Of a DNA stretch of 64,000 bases, positions 1 to 8,092 are shown piece by piece. Under the pieces are notes generated by a model that saw nothing but the letters and a program-made list of their open reading frames with translations, was not told the DNA's origin and did not search any database. Numbering within the stretch: the stretch's first letter is position 1; each line of letters opens with the position of its first letter. Position numbers and translations under genes: made by a program. The stretch is from Bacillus sp. ISL-41 (GTDB lineage Bacteria; Bacillota; Bacilli; Bacillales; Cytobacillaceae): the NCBI RefSeq assembly GCF_018613235.1, contig NZ_JAGGQP010000027.1, forward strand, positions 62,001 to 126,000, written 5' to 3'.

Positions 1-575
1 TTTTTCGCTACGACCTTGCTGACTGCCGAATCAAATCCAAGTCCAGCTTCCAGGCTGACCGTCAATAGATCGAGGATATCGGGAAGTTCTTTCAAGGCGC
101 TTTTATTCCTTGCCTTTTTCTTGATGCTTAAATAATAGTGTGGCAGGAAAATGCCGGCTGCGAGACCTATGATCAGGAACAGGAATATCCCCGCATAGCC
201 TGCCTGGAGGAGGGCCCCATATCCGCCTGCCAAAAGCGGGAGCAGAAGCACGAGGGAGATTTGCAGCAGCCTGAAATCAACAGGTGACATTCCAAAAGGA
301 CTTCCGGCCAGCTGAAGCTTCGTCTCGATTTTCGCTTCCTTTTCGCCTGGCATCCTCCGCTTAAAGCTTCTTTTGAAATCATTCATCAATGGCTTTCCGA
401 TTCGCTCAAATAGGGAAGCATTGCTGGCTTTTTCAGTGATATCCGGATTCTCTTCCTTCACGCCGCTGACGAAGGTTGACATACGCTTTTTCAGGTGGGT
501 GGCCTTCTCTGCCCGCATTAAGTACAGTCCATAGATGGCTAATGAAATCGTTAAGAAAAATGTAAAATATAGCAT
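1..575 (-). CDS. tadC: TadC-like type II secretion F-domain protein (partial)
   Basis: Inner-membrane platform protein of a Tad/Flp type IVb pilus machine, cut by the left edge; 191 codons are visible from the ATG at 575. Residues 1-20 form a membrane segment, a basic linker follows, and about 104-147 hold two more hydrophobic helices. The visible end (about residues 163-184, with ELPDILDLL) is the start of the T2SSF cytoplasmic domain. The ATG lies two bases after the stop of the upstream tadB, so the two are probably translationally coupled. TadC and TadB usually work as a pair that couples the TadA ATPase to pilin assembly. The rest of the gene is outside the window. Confidence 0.9.
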   Translation of the reverse strand, partial: MLYFTFFLTISLAIYGLYLMRAEKATHLKKRMSTFVSGVKEENPDITEKASNASLFERIGKPLMNDFKRSFKRRMPGEKEAKIETKLQLAGSPFGMSPVDFRLLQISLVLLLPLLAGGYGALLQAGYAGIFLFLIIGLAAGIFLPHYYLSIKKKARNKSALKELPDILDLLTVSLEAGLGFDSAVSKVVAK

Positions 576-577
576 CC

Positions 578-1546
578 CTACACCTCGACTGCCGTAATTT
601 TGCGAATCAGAACGAAACCAATGATGCCGGAGAAAATGCCGGCGACCGTCAATGCAATTCCTATTGGATGACGGAAAAGCGTTCCGATATATTCAGGTTC
701 GATTAAATAAAGGACGAAAGCCAAAATGATCGGGAGCAAACCAATGACAATTCCCGATAGTCTCCCTTGAGCTGTCAGGGAAGATATCTGCCTGTGGATT
801 TTCGTCCGCTCCCTGATAGTCTGGACAATTTTATCAAGCACTGTCGCGAGATTCCCGCCTACCTGACGCTGAATCAAAATTGCCTGGATCATTAAATCCA
901 AATCTTCGCTGGGCATTCTTTCTTTAAGCTCATTCAAGGAATCCTCCAGGCTGGCTCCATATTGCATCTCTTTGATGACACTGTCCATTTCTTCCTTTAT
1001 CGGTGAACCCGCTTCTTCTATCACTGTTTTCAAAGCCTGCTGAAAACTAAACCCGGCTCTTAAAGAACCGACAATCGTGGAAATCATGTCTGGAAGCCCC
1101 TCGTTGAATTTCACGATTCGTTCCTTGATTTTCTTTTTTACATACCAGCCCGGCAACAAGAATCCTATGAAAAAGCCGACAACCATCAGGAGCATGTTTC
1201 CGGAAACAAGGAGCATTAAAAATCCCGTGACTCCTGCTGCCAGCCATTTGAATAGGATATATTCCTCAGGCTTAAGTGGAAGCCCTGACCTTCTGAGCAT
1301 GGTCTCGAGCTTCGAATTCTTCTCCTTGGTCAGCATGTTTTTCCTGACCTTTTGCTTTGTCATTTGGTAGTAAACCATCAAATCATATTGCTTCCGGTCA
1401 AGCTTCGTCCCTGAACTGGACAGGTATTTTTCAATTCGCTTCTCCAGACGCTTGTCCGAAAGAAAAATCCGATGGAAAATCGAATAGAACAGTAAAAATA
1501 CTGTCATCATGAACAGGGCGGAAAGGATATAGATCATGCTCCCCAC
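578..1546 (-). CDS. tadB: TadB-like type II secretion F-domain protein
   Basis: Full-length (322 aa) integral membrane platform protein of the Tad pilus. It has an N-terminal membrane helix (about 5-25), a hydrophobic pair at about 100-145, a cytoplasmic T2SSF domain (about 150-275, with LPDMISTIVGSLRAGFS and QRQVGGNLATVLD) and two C-terminal membrane helices. The domain order matches TadB rather than GspF or PilC, which have two T2SSF repeats. Its start overlaps the end of tadA by 13 bp and its stop is two bases before tadC, so it sits inside one polycistronic unit. Confidence 0.93.
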   Translation of the reverse strand: MGSMIYILSALFMMTVFLLFYSIFHRIFLSDKRLEKRIEKYLSSSGTKLDRKQYDLMVYYQMTKQKVRKNMLTKEKNSKLETMLRRSGLPLKPEEYILFKWLAAGVTGFLMLLVSGNMLLMVVGFFIGFLLPGWYVKKKIKERIVKFNEGLPDMISTIVGSLRAGFSFQQALKTVIEEAGSPIKEEMDSVIKEMQYGASLEDSLNELKERMPSEDLDLMIQAILIQRQVGGNLATVLDKIVQTIRERTKIHRQISSLTAQGRLSGIVIGLLPIILAFVLYLIEPEYIGTLFRHPIGIALTVAGIFSGIIGFVLIRKITAVEV

Positions 1547-2964
1547 TCCTCGCCTTCGATAAAGACATTTGCTGGAATGTGGATGCCTGATGCTTCAAGG
1601 CGCTCATAGAACTTAGGGCGGACACCAGTAGGAACAAGATGCCCGATGATTTTTCCATCCTCATTTACTCCCTGTTGCTTATATGTAAAAATATCCTGGA
1701 GGACGATGACATCGCCTTCCATTCCCTGCACCTCGGTAATGCTGGTGATTTTCCTGGTGCCATCCTTCAAACGCGATTGCTGAATGATGACGTCAAGCGC
1801 ACCGGCGATTTGTTCACGGATTGCTTTTACCGGAAGCTCAACACCTGCAAGCAGTACCATCGTTTCCAGACGGGCAATCATATCCCTTGCGCTATTGGAG
1901 TGACCGGTTGCCAGAGAACCATCATGTCCGGTATTCATAGCCTGAAGCATATCCAGGGCTTCGGCACCGCGGACCTCACCAATTACGACCCGATCCGGCC
2001 TCATCCGAAGCGAATTCCTCACAAGATCCCTTATTGTGATTGAACCCTTCCCCTCGATATTGGGCGGCCTTGATTCCAGTGAGACGACATGGTCCTGCCC
2101 CAGCTGAAGCTCAGCCGCATCCTCGATTGTGATAATCCTCTCATCATGAGGGATAAAGTTGGACAATACATTGAGTGTGGTCGTTTTTCCGGAGCCCGTT
2201 CCGCCGGAGACGAAAATATTAAGCCTTGCTTTTACACAGGCCTCCAGGAAAATCGCCATTTCATTGCTGAGTGTCCCGAAGTTGACCAAATCTTCAATTT
2301 GAAAGGGGTCCTTCGAGAACTTCCTGATCGTAACTGTCGGCCCATTCAATGCCAGCGGAGGAATGATCGCGTTGACACGTGAACCATCCGGCAGCCGCGC
2401 ATCTACCATCGGCGAGCTTTCATCGATTCTCCTGCCAAGAGGTGCAACGATTTTATCGATGATGCTCATGACATGCTCTTCGTCTCTGAACATGATTGAA
2501 GTCAGCTCAATCTTCCCTTTTCGTTCACAATAGACCTGAGCCGGTCCATTTACCATAACTTCGCTGACATCTTCATCAATCAAAAGCGGATTGATTGGTC
2601 CAAACCCCGTCAAATCATTTCTCAGTTCATCGACGACCTTTTTCCGGTCAATGCTGCCCCTGAATTGTTCATCCTCTTTCATGATTTCGATCGCCATTCC
2701 ATCTAGTTGAGGAATGATGTCTTCTACAGGTGCATCTTTAAAATCCTGAAGAATCTTTTTATGAATGAGGTTTTTAAGCTCCTGATGTTTATCCTGTTTC
2801 CTTTTGACTTCCGGACTGACAGCCTCTTTTTTATGTGGTTCCCTGAACACAGACCGGATATCTACCTTCGGTTGCGAGTCAGCCTGGGCAAAAAATTCGT
2901 CCTGCTGGCTCTCGATTGCTTCGACTTGCTGTGTCCTTTCCTGGATGCGGTTCAGAAGGCTCAT
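1534..2964 (-). CDS. tadA: TadA/CpaF-type pilus assembly ATPase
   Basis: Cytoplasmic secretion ATPase (476 aa) that powers Flp pilus extension, and possibly retraction. Walker A GGTGSGKT is at about residues 254-261, an acidic EDAAEL box at 281-286, Walker B VVIGEVRG at 326-333, and a histidine box around TGHDGSLATGHSNS (345-358). The roughly 100-residue N-terminal extension before the ATPase core is typical of CpaF/TadA. The start overlaps the tadZ stop by one base. Family assignment is firm. That extension and retraction share this one motor is known for Caulobacter CpaF and only inferred here. Confidence 0.96.
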   Translation of the reverse strand: MSLLNRIQERTQQVEAIESQQDEFFAQADSQPKVDIRSVFREPHKKEAVSPEVKRKQDKHQELKNLIHKKILQDFKDAPVEDIIPQLDGMAIEIMKEDEQFRGSIDRKKVVDELRNDLTGFGPINPLLIDEDVSEVMVNGPAQVYCERKGKIELTSIMFRDEEHVMSIIDKIVAPLGRRIDESSPMVDARLPDGSRVNAIIPPLALNGPTVTIRKFSKDPFQIEDLVNFGTLSNEMAIFLEACVKARLNIFVSGGTGSGKTTTLNVLSNFIPHDERIITIEDAAELQLGQDHVVSLESRPPNIEGKGSITIRDLVRNSLRMRPDRVVIGEVRGAEALDMLQAMNTGHDGSLATGHSNSARDMIARLETMVLLAGVELPVKAIREQIAGALDVIIQQSRLKDGTRKITSITEVQGMEGDVIVLQDIFTYKQQGVNEDGKIIGHLVPTGVRPKFYERLEASGIHIPANVFIEGEEWGA

Positions 2965-3827
2965 TATGCTGTTCCTCCCTTCATGCGTTTTCTGCCAATT
3001 AATTTTGATAGGAAAGAAGGTCCTTTCGCTTCCTTGAACAAGGTAATTTCCCGCCTGCTCGAGATTCTTTCAGCCATTTTAAAAATGGCTTTGGCTACAT
3101 CGGTCTTGCCCTGGTTGATGACAAAAGGAATTCCAATATTAAGTGATTGTGAACATGTTTGAAAGTCATTCGGGATATATACAGGATCCTCGTAGCCAAG
3201 AATCCTTGCCGCATCTGCTGCCTGGATGACGCTCTCCATGTTTGCCCGATTCACTACGAGTGTGACTTTATTTTTCAGTTCGAGGATATCGAAGGTCTCG
3301 AGCATCAGCTTCGTATTTTTCAACGCTGTCATCTCGAGATTGGCCATAACCATGATTTGGTCTGCTTTTTCAGCGATATGGACTGTATGATCATTAAGGC
3401 CTACAGACGTATCAACGACCACATAATCATAATTCAGCAGCATAAAGTCGAGGATTTTATCGACGGCTTCTTTCGTGACAAGATCTGCATACTCAGGCCG
3501 GTCCGGAGCCGCCATGACCTTCACACCGCTTTCATGCTTCGACATATAGCCTTCCATAGAATGTTCATCGAGAGTGCTCATCCCCTCAATCACTTCTTTA
3601 ATGGTAAAAGCAGACTTCAAATCCATGGCTAGCCCGATATCACCAAATTGAAAATCCCCATCCAATATCGCTACAGATATATTTTTCTTCACTAAAGCTC
3701 CAGCCAGATTGACCGTGAGGACCGTGCGACCAATCCCGCCTTTTGCACTGCAAACGGCAATAAGCTCGCCACGTTTCATCTTAGCCGGCTTCTTTTCATG
3801 TATTTGCAGTTCATCCGTGTTTTCCAT
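2964..3827 (-). CDS. tadZ: TadZ/CpaE-like MinD/ParA-family ATPase
   Basis: MinD-superfamily protein (287 aa) thought to place the Tad machine at its site in the cell. The Walker A region reads KGGIGRT (about residues 29-35): the signature first lysine is present but the usual second lysine is arginine, as in some atypical TadZ proteins. The switch region ILDGDFQFGD (about 54-63) and VVVDTSVGLND (about 137-147) are kept. There is no separate receiver domain, unlike Caulobacter CpaE. The ribosome binding site GGAGG lies about 10 bases before the ATG. It is coupled to tadA by a one-base overlap. Confidence 0.9.
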   Translation of the reverse strand: MENTDELQIHEKKPAKMKRGELIAVCSAKGGIGRTVLTVNLAGALVKKNISVAILDGDFQFGDIGLAMDLKSAFTIKEVIEGMSTLDEHSMEGYMSKHESGVKVMAAPDRPEYADLVTKEAVDKILDFMLLNYDYVVVDTSVGLNDHTVHIAEKADQIMVMANLEMTALKNTKLMLETFDILELKNKVTLVVNRANMESVIQAADAARILGYEDPVYIPNDFQTCSQSLNIGIPFVINQGKTDVAKAIFKMAERISSRREITLFKEAKGPSFLSKLIGRKRMKGGTA

Positions 3828-3849
3828 GATTGGTCACCCTCCATCTTCT

Positions 3850-4548
3850 TCAATCTTGGTCGCTGTCGCCCGCTTCTTTTTCTGTTATGACTGGCCGCTT
3901 ATGCAGCATGAAATGGATATTGCCTTGTTCAGCCGAATTGACAAGTTTTAAAGCATCCGCCGGCTTAAGTTCTACCGTAACTGAAGTATATTCGGCATAT
4001 GGCTCTTGTGTATCCTCAGGAAGGACCATTTTCCGCCCAACCGCCAGTACCCTTGCTTTTTCCAAGATGATTTTAGACTCAACTTTCCCTTCCTGCCCCG
4101 GCAGCTTTTTAGAGAACATAATGTCGACTTCATCTTCAGGTTCAATCAGGTTTGCAGTTGATTGATTTAAATTTACTCCCACAGAAACAGCACGATAACC
4201 ATCCCTGACTTTTCTTGAAACATAGATATTTTCTGCAGTCTGGGATCCCAGCCGGTGGGAAAGGATTGGCTCGCCTTGTTCAATCTCAGCGTTCGCCAGC
4301 TTCCCCTCAACATCGCCAAAGCTTTTAATGGAGTTGGCGTGCAATGCCTTTTCAGGAACCATGGCAGTTTCCAGTTTTGCAGAAGTGATTTGCTCATTTT
4401 TCTCGATTTTTTCTTTGGCGACAACAATCTCCACCAAATTGCTGTTCATCGCCTTTTCAGCTTTCACTTGATTCATATATTGAAAGAATAAAAACGTCGT
4501 TACTATACCCATTACTAATGCGAGGACCAAAACAAGCTTTGACCGCAT
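3850..4548 (-). CDS. cpaB: CpaB/RcpC-like pilus assembly protein with SAF domain
   Basis: Membrane-anchored periplasm-side (cell-wall-side) Tad protein of 232 aa. Residues 1-25 are a signal anchor, followed by the SAF domain (about 42-105, starting EIVVAKEKIEKNEQIT) and the RcpC/CpaB domain (about 105-215). RcpC in diderms is linked to the outer-membrane secretin; no secretin gene is visible here, as expected for a monoderm, so the partner is unknown. The gene lies between tadZ and the TadG-like gene with short gaps and belongs to the same operon. Confidence 0.88.
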   Translation of the reverse strand: MRSKLVLVLALVMGIVTTFLFFQYMNQVKAEKAMNSNLVEIVVAKEKIEKNEQITSAKLETAMVPEKALHANSIKSFGDVEGKLANAEIEQGEPILSHRLGSQTAENIYVSRKVRDGYRAVSVGVNLNQSTANLIEPEDEVDIMFSKKLPGQEGKVESKIILEKARVLAVGRKMVLPEDTQEPYAEYTSVTVELKPADALKLVNSAEQGNIHFMLHKRPVITEKEAGDSDQD

Positions 4549-4558
4549 ATTTGATCAC

Positions 4559-5467
4559 CTACTCCGTTATTCGAATGCTGTATGCGCCCTTAAAGGCGGC
4601 TGTTTCACCTTCAAAACCCGTTCCTGCGCGTTTGATGAAAATCCCCTTGATTGAAGTGTCATGGCTGTCCATTGGGTCGGTAATATAGAAATAAGCGAAA
4701 CCAGTGATTTTCACTTCTTTTACCTGGTTGACATCCGTGCTGTATGGTTTATAGACAGGGACAAGCAGGATCCTTGAACAGTTCCTTGAATTTATATCCC
4801 TTGGGAGTTCTGGACAAGAATTCACTTTCTCCTTGACCACTTCCCTTGTTTTACCGGCAATATTACCTGTTTGTGTGATGACGATATCCCCTACAGAAAG
4901 CTCGTTTTGATAGCCATTACGGAGGTTTTCTTCATATGGACGGGCTCCTGTATCACCCAGTGCAAGGACTCCAAAGTTGCCATATTCTACTCCGCCAGTA
5001 TCCACTTTCAGCTGGTATTCCTTATTAAACTCCAATGGAATGCTGTCATCGATGCCAAGCGGTGCTGCACCTTCTGCCCGTCCCATCGTTCTTAACTCAG
5101 CAGCAGAATGCGCTTGGACATTGACAGTTTCAAAGCCAAGTAGTTTTGAGAATGCGAGGTCTACCTTTTTGGACAAATCAATACCGACTTTCTTCTCCAT
5201 ATCTATTGAAATATCATCTACATTCGAGCCGTCTTTATGGGCTGCAACGATGCTTCGTACCACCTCTTCAACCTTCGCTTCATTGTTTGTCAGCTCCTGG
5301 GCTCCAGAAAGGACCGCCGCATTAGCTGTTTTCTGAAGCTCCGCCTTCGTCATATATACCATCCCGCCATCAATTGCGAGACCGGCCATACTAAGGATGA
5401 CAAACATCGAAAGGGCAGCCAATAGAATGGTGTTTCCTGATTCCTCCGCTAACCATCTTCGTGCCAT
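4559..5467 (-). CDS. TadG-like pilus assembly protein
   Basis: Protein of 302 aa with one N-terminal membrane helix (about 12-35, SGNTILLAALSMFVILSMAG) preceded by an arginine-rich start, the pseudopilin-like N-terminus of the TadE/TadG group. The rest is probably extracytoplasmic. TadG-related proteins are minor pilus or assembly components with a TadE-like N-terminal segment and a variable body. This body is shorter than in proteobacterial TadG, which often carries a von Willebrand A domain that I do not see here. It directly follows tadE with a 10-base gap. Role assigned from position and N-terminal pattern. Confidence 0.8.
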   Translation of the reverse strand: MARRWLAEESGNTILLAALSMFVILSMAGLAIDGGMVYMTKAELQKTANAAVLSGAQELTNNEAKVEEVVRSIVAAHKDGSNVDDISIDMEKKVGIDLSKKVDLAFSKLLGFETVNVQAHSAAELRTMGRAEGAAPLGIDDSIPLEFNKEYQLKVDTGGVEYGNFGVLALGDTGARPYEENLRNGYQNELSVGDIVITQTGNIAGKTREVVKEKVNSCPELPRDINSRNCSRILLVPVYKPYSTDVNQVKEVKITGFAYFYITDPMDSHDTSIKGIFIKRAGTGFEGETAAFKGAYSIRITE

Positions 5468-5477
5468 ATTTTCCTCC

Positions 5478-5861
5478 TCACTCCACTCTGATCGTTGACT
5501 CCGCCTTAATCGTCAAGGATGAAGAAAACAGGCTGGATATAAACGGAGTGAAAAATTGATAAGGATATTCCAACTTCACAGTTATATAGTCACCAGCAAC
5601 ACGTCCCGCTTCTCCAGGAGAAATAGAGATGGCCAGTTTATCAATTTCATTCAGCTGTACATAATCCCTGGCAAAAGCAGTGACTTCGGAATCACTTTTA
5701 CCGAGACCTCCCACCCTGACGGTTTCCTGGGCTGCCATATGAAGATGGGCATATGAATACATAATCCTTCCGAAATCCAAAATCCCTACCAACAGCAATA
5801 AAAGAACCGGCAGAACGAGGGCCGTCTCAACCAGTGATTGCCCCCTCTCATCACGTCTCAA
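5478..5861 (-). CDS. tadE: TadE-like minor pseudopilin
   Basis: Small TadE-domain protein (127 aa). It starts MRRDERGQSLVETALVLPVLL: the RGQSLVE/A pattern is the pseudopilin-type cleavage and TM segment seen in TadE, processed by the dedicated prepilin peptidase. The rest is a short beta-rich extracytoplasmic domain. The start overlaps the end of the prepilin peptidase gene by four bases (ATGA), so processing enzyme and substrate are co-translated. Confidence 0.88.
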   Translation of the reverse strand: MRRDERGQSLVETALVLPVLLLLLVGILDFGRIMYSYAHLHMAAQETVRVGGLGKSDSEVTAFARDYVQLNEIDKLAISISPGEAGRVAGDYITVKLEYPYQFFTPFISSLFSSSLTIKAESTIRVE

Positions 5862-6379
5862 AGCAATCCTCCTCCAGCTGGAAACACAATGGCAGCCAAA
5901 GCTCCAATCGCGATGGCCACTCCATATGGATAGGTCGTGTTCAAGGCTTCCTTATCCAGTCCAAGCGGGACTTTCATACCGCTGCGCAACCCGCCCAGGA
6001 ACATGCCAATCTGCTTCAGCCTATTCAAGGCACCCTTTCTGAAAAACAGGATGATCATCGCCATAATCCCTCCAGCAAGCGCCATATAAACAGCCGCCGT
6101 CAATACAAATACAACTCCCTTTAAGCCCCCCACCACCGCAAGCAGTTTCACATCCCCAGCTCCCATCCCTCCGAGCAAATAGGGGATCAGCAAAATAGAG
6201 AAACCAACTGCTGTCCCTGCAAGGGCAAAGCCCAGCCCCTGGACTCCATCAATGGCCGAATTCAAAACCAGACCCACCAGTAAAAAAGGAAATAAAACCT
6301 TGTTATAAATCTTCCGTTCTCTCAAATCGGTTATGACACAGATAACTATTAAAGTTATCAATAAAAAATCAACAAACAT
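5858..6379 (-). CDS. A24 prepilin peptidase (TadV/CpaA-like)
   Basis: Integral membrane aspartic peptidase (173 aa) that cleaves Flp prepilin and the TadE/TadG pseudopilins. The two catalytic aspartates are visible: D18 in VITDLRERKIYN and D76 in GMGAGDVKLL. It lacks the N-methylating cysteine domain of PilD, matching the short TadV/CpaA form. About five to six hydrophobic helices fill the protein. It is the first gene after the terminator that follows flp, so it may have lower expression than the pilin or its own promoter. Confidence 0.92.
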   Translation of the reverse strand: MFVDFLLITLIVICVITDLRERKIYNKVLFPFLLVGLVLNSAIDGVQGLGFALAGTAVGFSILLIPYLLGGMGAGDVKLLAVVGGLKGVVFVLTAAVYMALAGGIMAMIILFFRKGALNRLKQIGMFLGGLRSGMKVPLGLDKEALNTTYPYGVAIAIGALAAIVFPAGGGLL

Positions 6380-6407
6380 GAATTTACCTCATTTCAGTGA
6401 GGAGTTT

Positions 6408-6440
6408 TAAAAAAGCCTCACGTTTCTCAACGCGAGGCTG
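6408..6440 (-). terminator. Rho-independent terminator after flp
   Basis: On the minus strand AGCCTC-GCGTT-loop-AACG-GAGGCT is followed by TTTTTT. It lies between the pilin gene and the prepilin peptidase gene, so the short DUF192-flp transcript can end here while some polymerase reads on into the machinery genes. A strong pilin transcript over weaker assembly genes is a usual arrangement in pilus loci. Confidence 0.88.
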
Positions 6441-6505
6441 TTTATTGGTGTACCTCTGACTACAATTTATAAATAAATGAATAAATGCCTTAGTTAATAG
6501 TAAGA

Positions 6506-6697
6506 TTATGGTGTAGTAGGAGTATCATTTCTGCCGGTTACTGCTTTAGTTACCTCTCTAAACATTTCAAGAATCTGTTCACGCAATAAAGCCAACACAC
6601 CAACAACCGCTACCGCAATAACTCCAAGTACCAAACCGTACTCAGTCATACCTTGTCCTTGTTCTTCTGTGAATAGTGCTTTCATTTTTGCTTTCAT
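6506..6697 (-). CDS. flp: Flp family type IVb pilin
   Basis: Major pilin precursor (63 aa). The basic leader MKAKMKALFTEEQG is predicted to be cleaved after G14, giving QGMTEY with the conserved Glu+5 and Tyr+6 of Flp pilins, followed by one hydrophobic helix (about 21-41) and a short tail with a threonine/proline end. It lies 16 bases after the DUF192 gene, so both are on the riboswitch-controlled transcript. A strong terminator follows. Confidence 0.95.
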   Translation of the reverse strand: MKAKMKALFTEEQGQGMTEYGLVLGVIAVAVVGVLALLREQILEMFREVTKAVTGRNDTPTTP

Positions 6698-6713
6698 TGT
6701 TTAAAACCCCTTT

Positions 6714-7058
6714 TCATTTTATTAGTTTGATAGAATGACCGACTTTCGTTCCGCTATTCCGGATCGTGCCTTCTGGAAGCTCGAAGACGGAATATGCACC
6801 TTTGCAGCGCTTTCCCATTTTCGCAGGCTCAAGTTGTTCGTCCGCGCCTACAATTTCATCGTTCTCGTTGATGTAAAGAACATCGATGGAATAGTTCATA
6901 AAAAAGGTATGGATGGACCGGCAGGGTTTTATATAGAGACTGTGTCCTTCTGGCAAGCTTTCTGTCAGCATCAACCCTTTGAATCTGCTGAAAAAGGTAT
7001 CTGCTATTTTTACATCCGCTGCCAATTCTTTGCCGTTCGATTCGTTCACAAGTCTCAT
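6714..7058 (-). CDS. DUF192 family protein
   Basis: Protein of 114 aa when started at the ATG at 7058 (MRLVNES...), which has GGAGGTG nine bases upstream; an open frame continues 23 codons further up but runs into the riboswitch terminator. DUF192 proteins are small beta-rich domains of unknown function; visible family features are FFSRFKGLMLTESLP and HTFFMNYSIDVLYIN. It is the first gene of the c-di-GMP-controlled transcript and lies 16 bases before flp. Position suggests a role in pilus biogenesis, but nothing in the sequence shows one. Confidence 0.88.
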   Translation of the reverse strand: MRLVNESNGKELAADVKIADTFFSRFKGLMLTESLPEGHSLYIKPCRSIHTFFMNYSIDVLYINENDEIVGADEQLEPAKMGKRCKGAYSVFELPEGTIRNSGTKVGHSIKLIK

Positions 7059-7082
7059 TCCGCTTTTCACCTCCGACTGTAC

Positions 7083-7115
7083 AAAAATAACCCCGCCTTT
7101 ACCGAAAGGGGGGTT
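7083..7115 (-). terminator. Terminator of the c-di-GMP riboswitch expression platform
   Basis: On the minus strand AACCCCCCTTT-CGGT-AAAGGCGGGGTT is followed by ATTTTTG: a GC-rich hairpin with one bulged base, then a U tract. It lies about 30 bases after the c-di-GMP aptamer and 25 bases before the DUF192 start codon, the right place to end transcription before the operon depending on ligand state. Confidence 0.87.
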
Positions 7116-7144
7116 CGCTGAATACATATTTCATGTAATTCACC

Positions 7145-7243
7145 CTGATCTTTCGGTAGCTGGCTGGCTTAGCAATGGTTTGCCGTAGCCCCTTTAGCTT
7201 TGCGTCGCTGGTTTTCACCAGGTTTGCCTTTATCGAGAATCAG
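7145..7243 (-). promoter_or_regulatory. Class I cyclic-di-GMP riboswitch (GEMM-I)
   Basis: The minus strand carries the conserved parts of the GEMM-I aptamer in order: GGCAAACC, a P2 helix CTGGT-GAAA-ACCAG with the GAAA tetraloop, the GACGCAAAGC core, a P3 helix (GGGGCT...AGCC) containing AAACCATTGC as in the Vibrio Vc2 aptamer, and a closing TACCGA segment. CTGAT at 7239-7243 pairs with ATCAG at 7145-7149 to close P1. A Rho-independent hairpin follows. It controls the DUF192-flp transcript. I cannot decide from sequence alone whether ligand turns the switch on or off. Confidence 0.88.
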
Positions 7244-7653
7244 TGTATATCCGACTGATCTCTTACCCACATCATAATTTGATTCATTCTTCAACAAAAT
7301 CCATCAAAAATCCTGATTTTTCTAAAAATTTAACCAGGTCTTTTTGCTCAGGAAAAAGAAACTACTTTTCCGATAGATAGGGCTTAAATCATGATTCAGG
7401 TGGTTAACAATTTTCAGATGTGAGTAACTAAGCTGAACAGAGCTTTTATTGTGGATAATTAGGCATGTATCGCGACATGTTTTATAGGTATATTGTTTTA
7501 TTTTCTGTGGATTTTTATGTCTTAGCTAGGTCATAAACCACTGGATTTCTTAAAATAAATATGGATTTTATAATAAATTTGCATTTCTTTTAAAAAACCG
7601 TCATGCTAAAAGAGGAAGCAACAACAATGTAATAGAGCGAGCAGGTGAAAAAA
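7244..7653. other. Intergenic region between riboswitch and SET gene
   Basis: AT-rich divergent spacer. It must hold the promoter of the riboswitch-pilin transcript (minus) and that of the SET gene (plus). I see no convincing -35/-10 pair, repeat or open frame. AGGTGA six bases before the ATG at 7654 is the SET-gene ribosome binding site. Confidence 0.5.
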
Positions 7654-8037
7654 ATGATTGAAGTTAAAACTTCTGAAATTAGCGATGGTGAATTCAATAG
7701 AGGTGTATTCGCAAAGCGTGATATTGCAAAAGGCGAATTGATCCATGAAGCTCCCGTGCTATCCTATCCGAACGACCAGCATGTCCATATCGAGAAAACG
7801 GCGCTGGCGGATTATGCCTTTGAATATGGCATTAATCATTCTGCCATCCTTCTCGGATATGGAATGTTATTCAACCACTCATACGAGCCTAACGCAACGT
7901 ATGAAATCAATTTCGACAATCACACATTTGATTTCTATGCCTATCGTGATATCAGCGCAGGGGAAGAAATTTTCATTAACTATAATGGAGAAGAAGATAA
8001 TAACGATCCATTATGGTTCAACAAAGAAGAGGATTAA
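7654..8037 (+). CDS. SET domain-containing protein
   Basis: Single-domain protein of 127 aa from the ATG at 7654; AGGTGA six bases upstream supports this over the GTG nine bases earlier. It has the two SET hallmarks: FNHSYEPNAT (the NHS pseudoknot motif) and GEEIFINYNG near the C-terminus. SET proteins bind S-adenosylmethionine and many methylate lysines; the target of small stand-alone bacterial ones is unknown. The protein is acidic at its end (EEDNNDPLWFNKEED). It is monocistronic, ending at a strong terminator. Confidence 0.88.
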   Translation: MIEVKTSEISDGEFNRGVFAKRDIAKGELIHEAPVLSYPNDQHVHIEKTALADYAFEYGINHSAILLGYGMLFNHSYEPNATYEINFDNHTFDFYAYRDISAGEEIFINYNGEEDNNDPLWFNKEED

Positions 8038-8042
8038 CAAGA

Positions 8043-8077
8043 AAGCGGCTTCCGATTCAGGAAGCCGCTTTTTTTAT
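8043..8077 (+). terminator. Terminator after SET gene
   Basis: AAGCGGCTTCC-GATTCA-GGAAGCCGCTT followed by a run of seven T. It also separates the SET gene from the convergent histidine kinase gene. Confidence 0.92.
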
Positions 8078-8092
8078 GTTTCTCTCTCTGCC

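Noticed and set aside
7061-7127. Longer N-terminus for the DUF192 gene
   Set aside because: The extra codons are part of the riboswitch terminator and the ATG at 7058 has a good GGAGGTG site.
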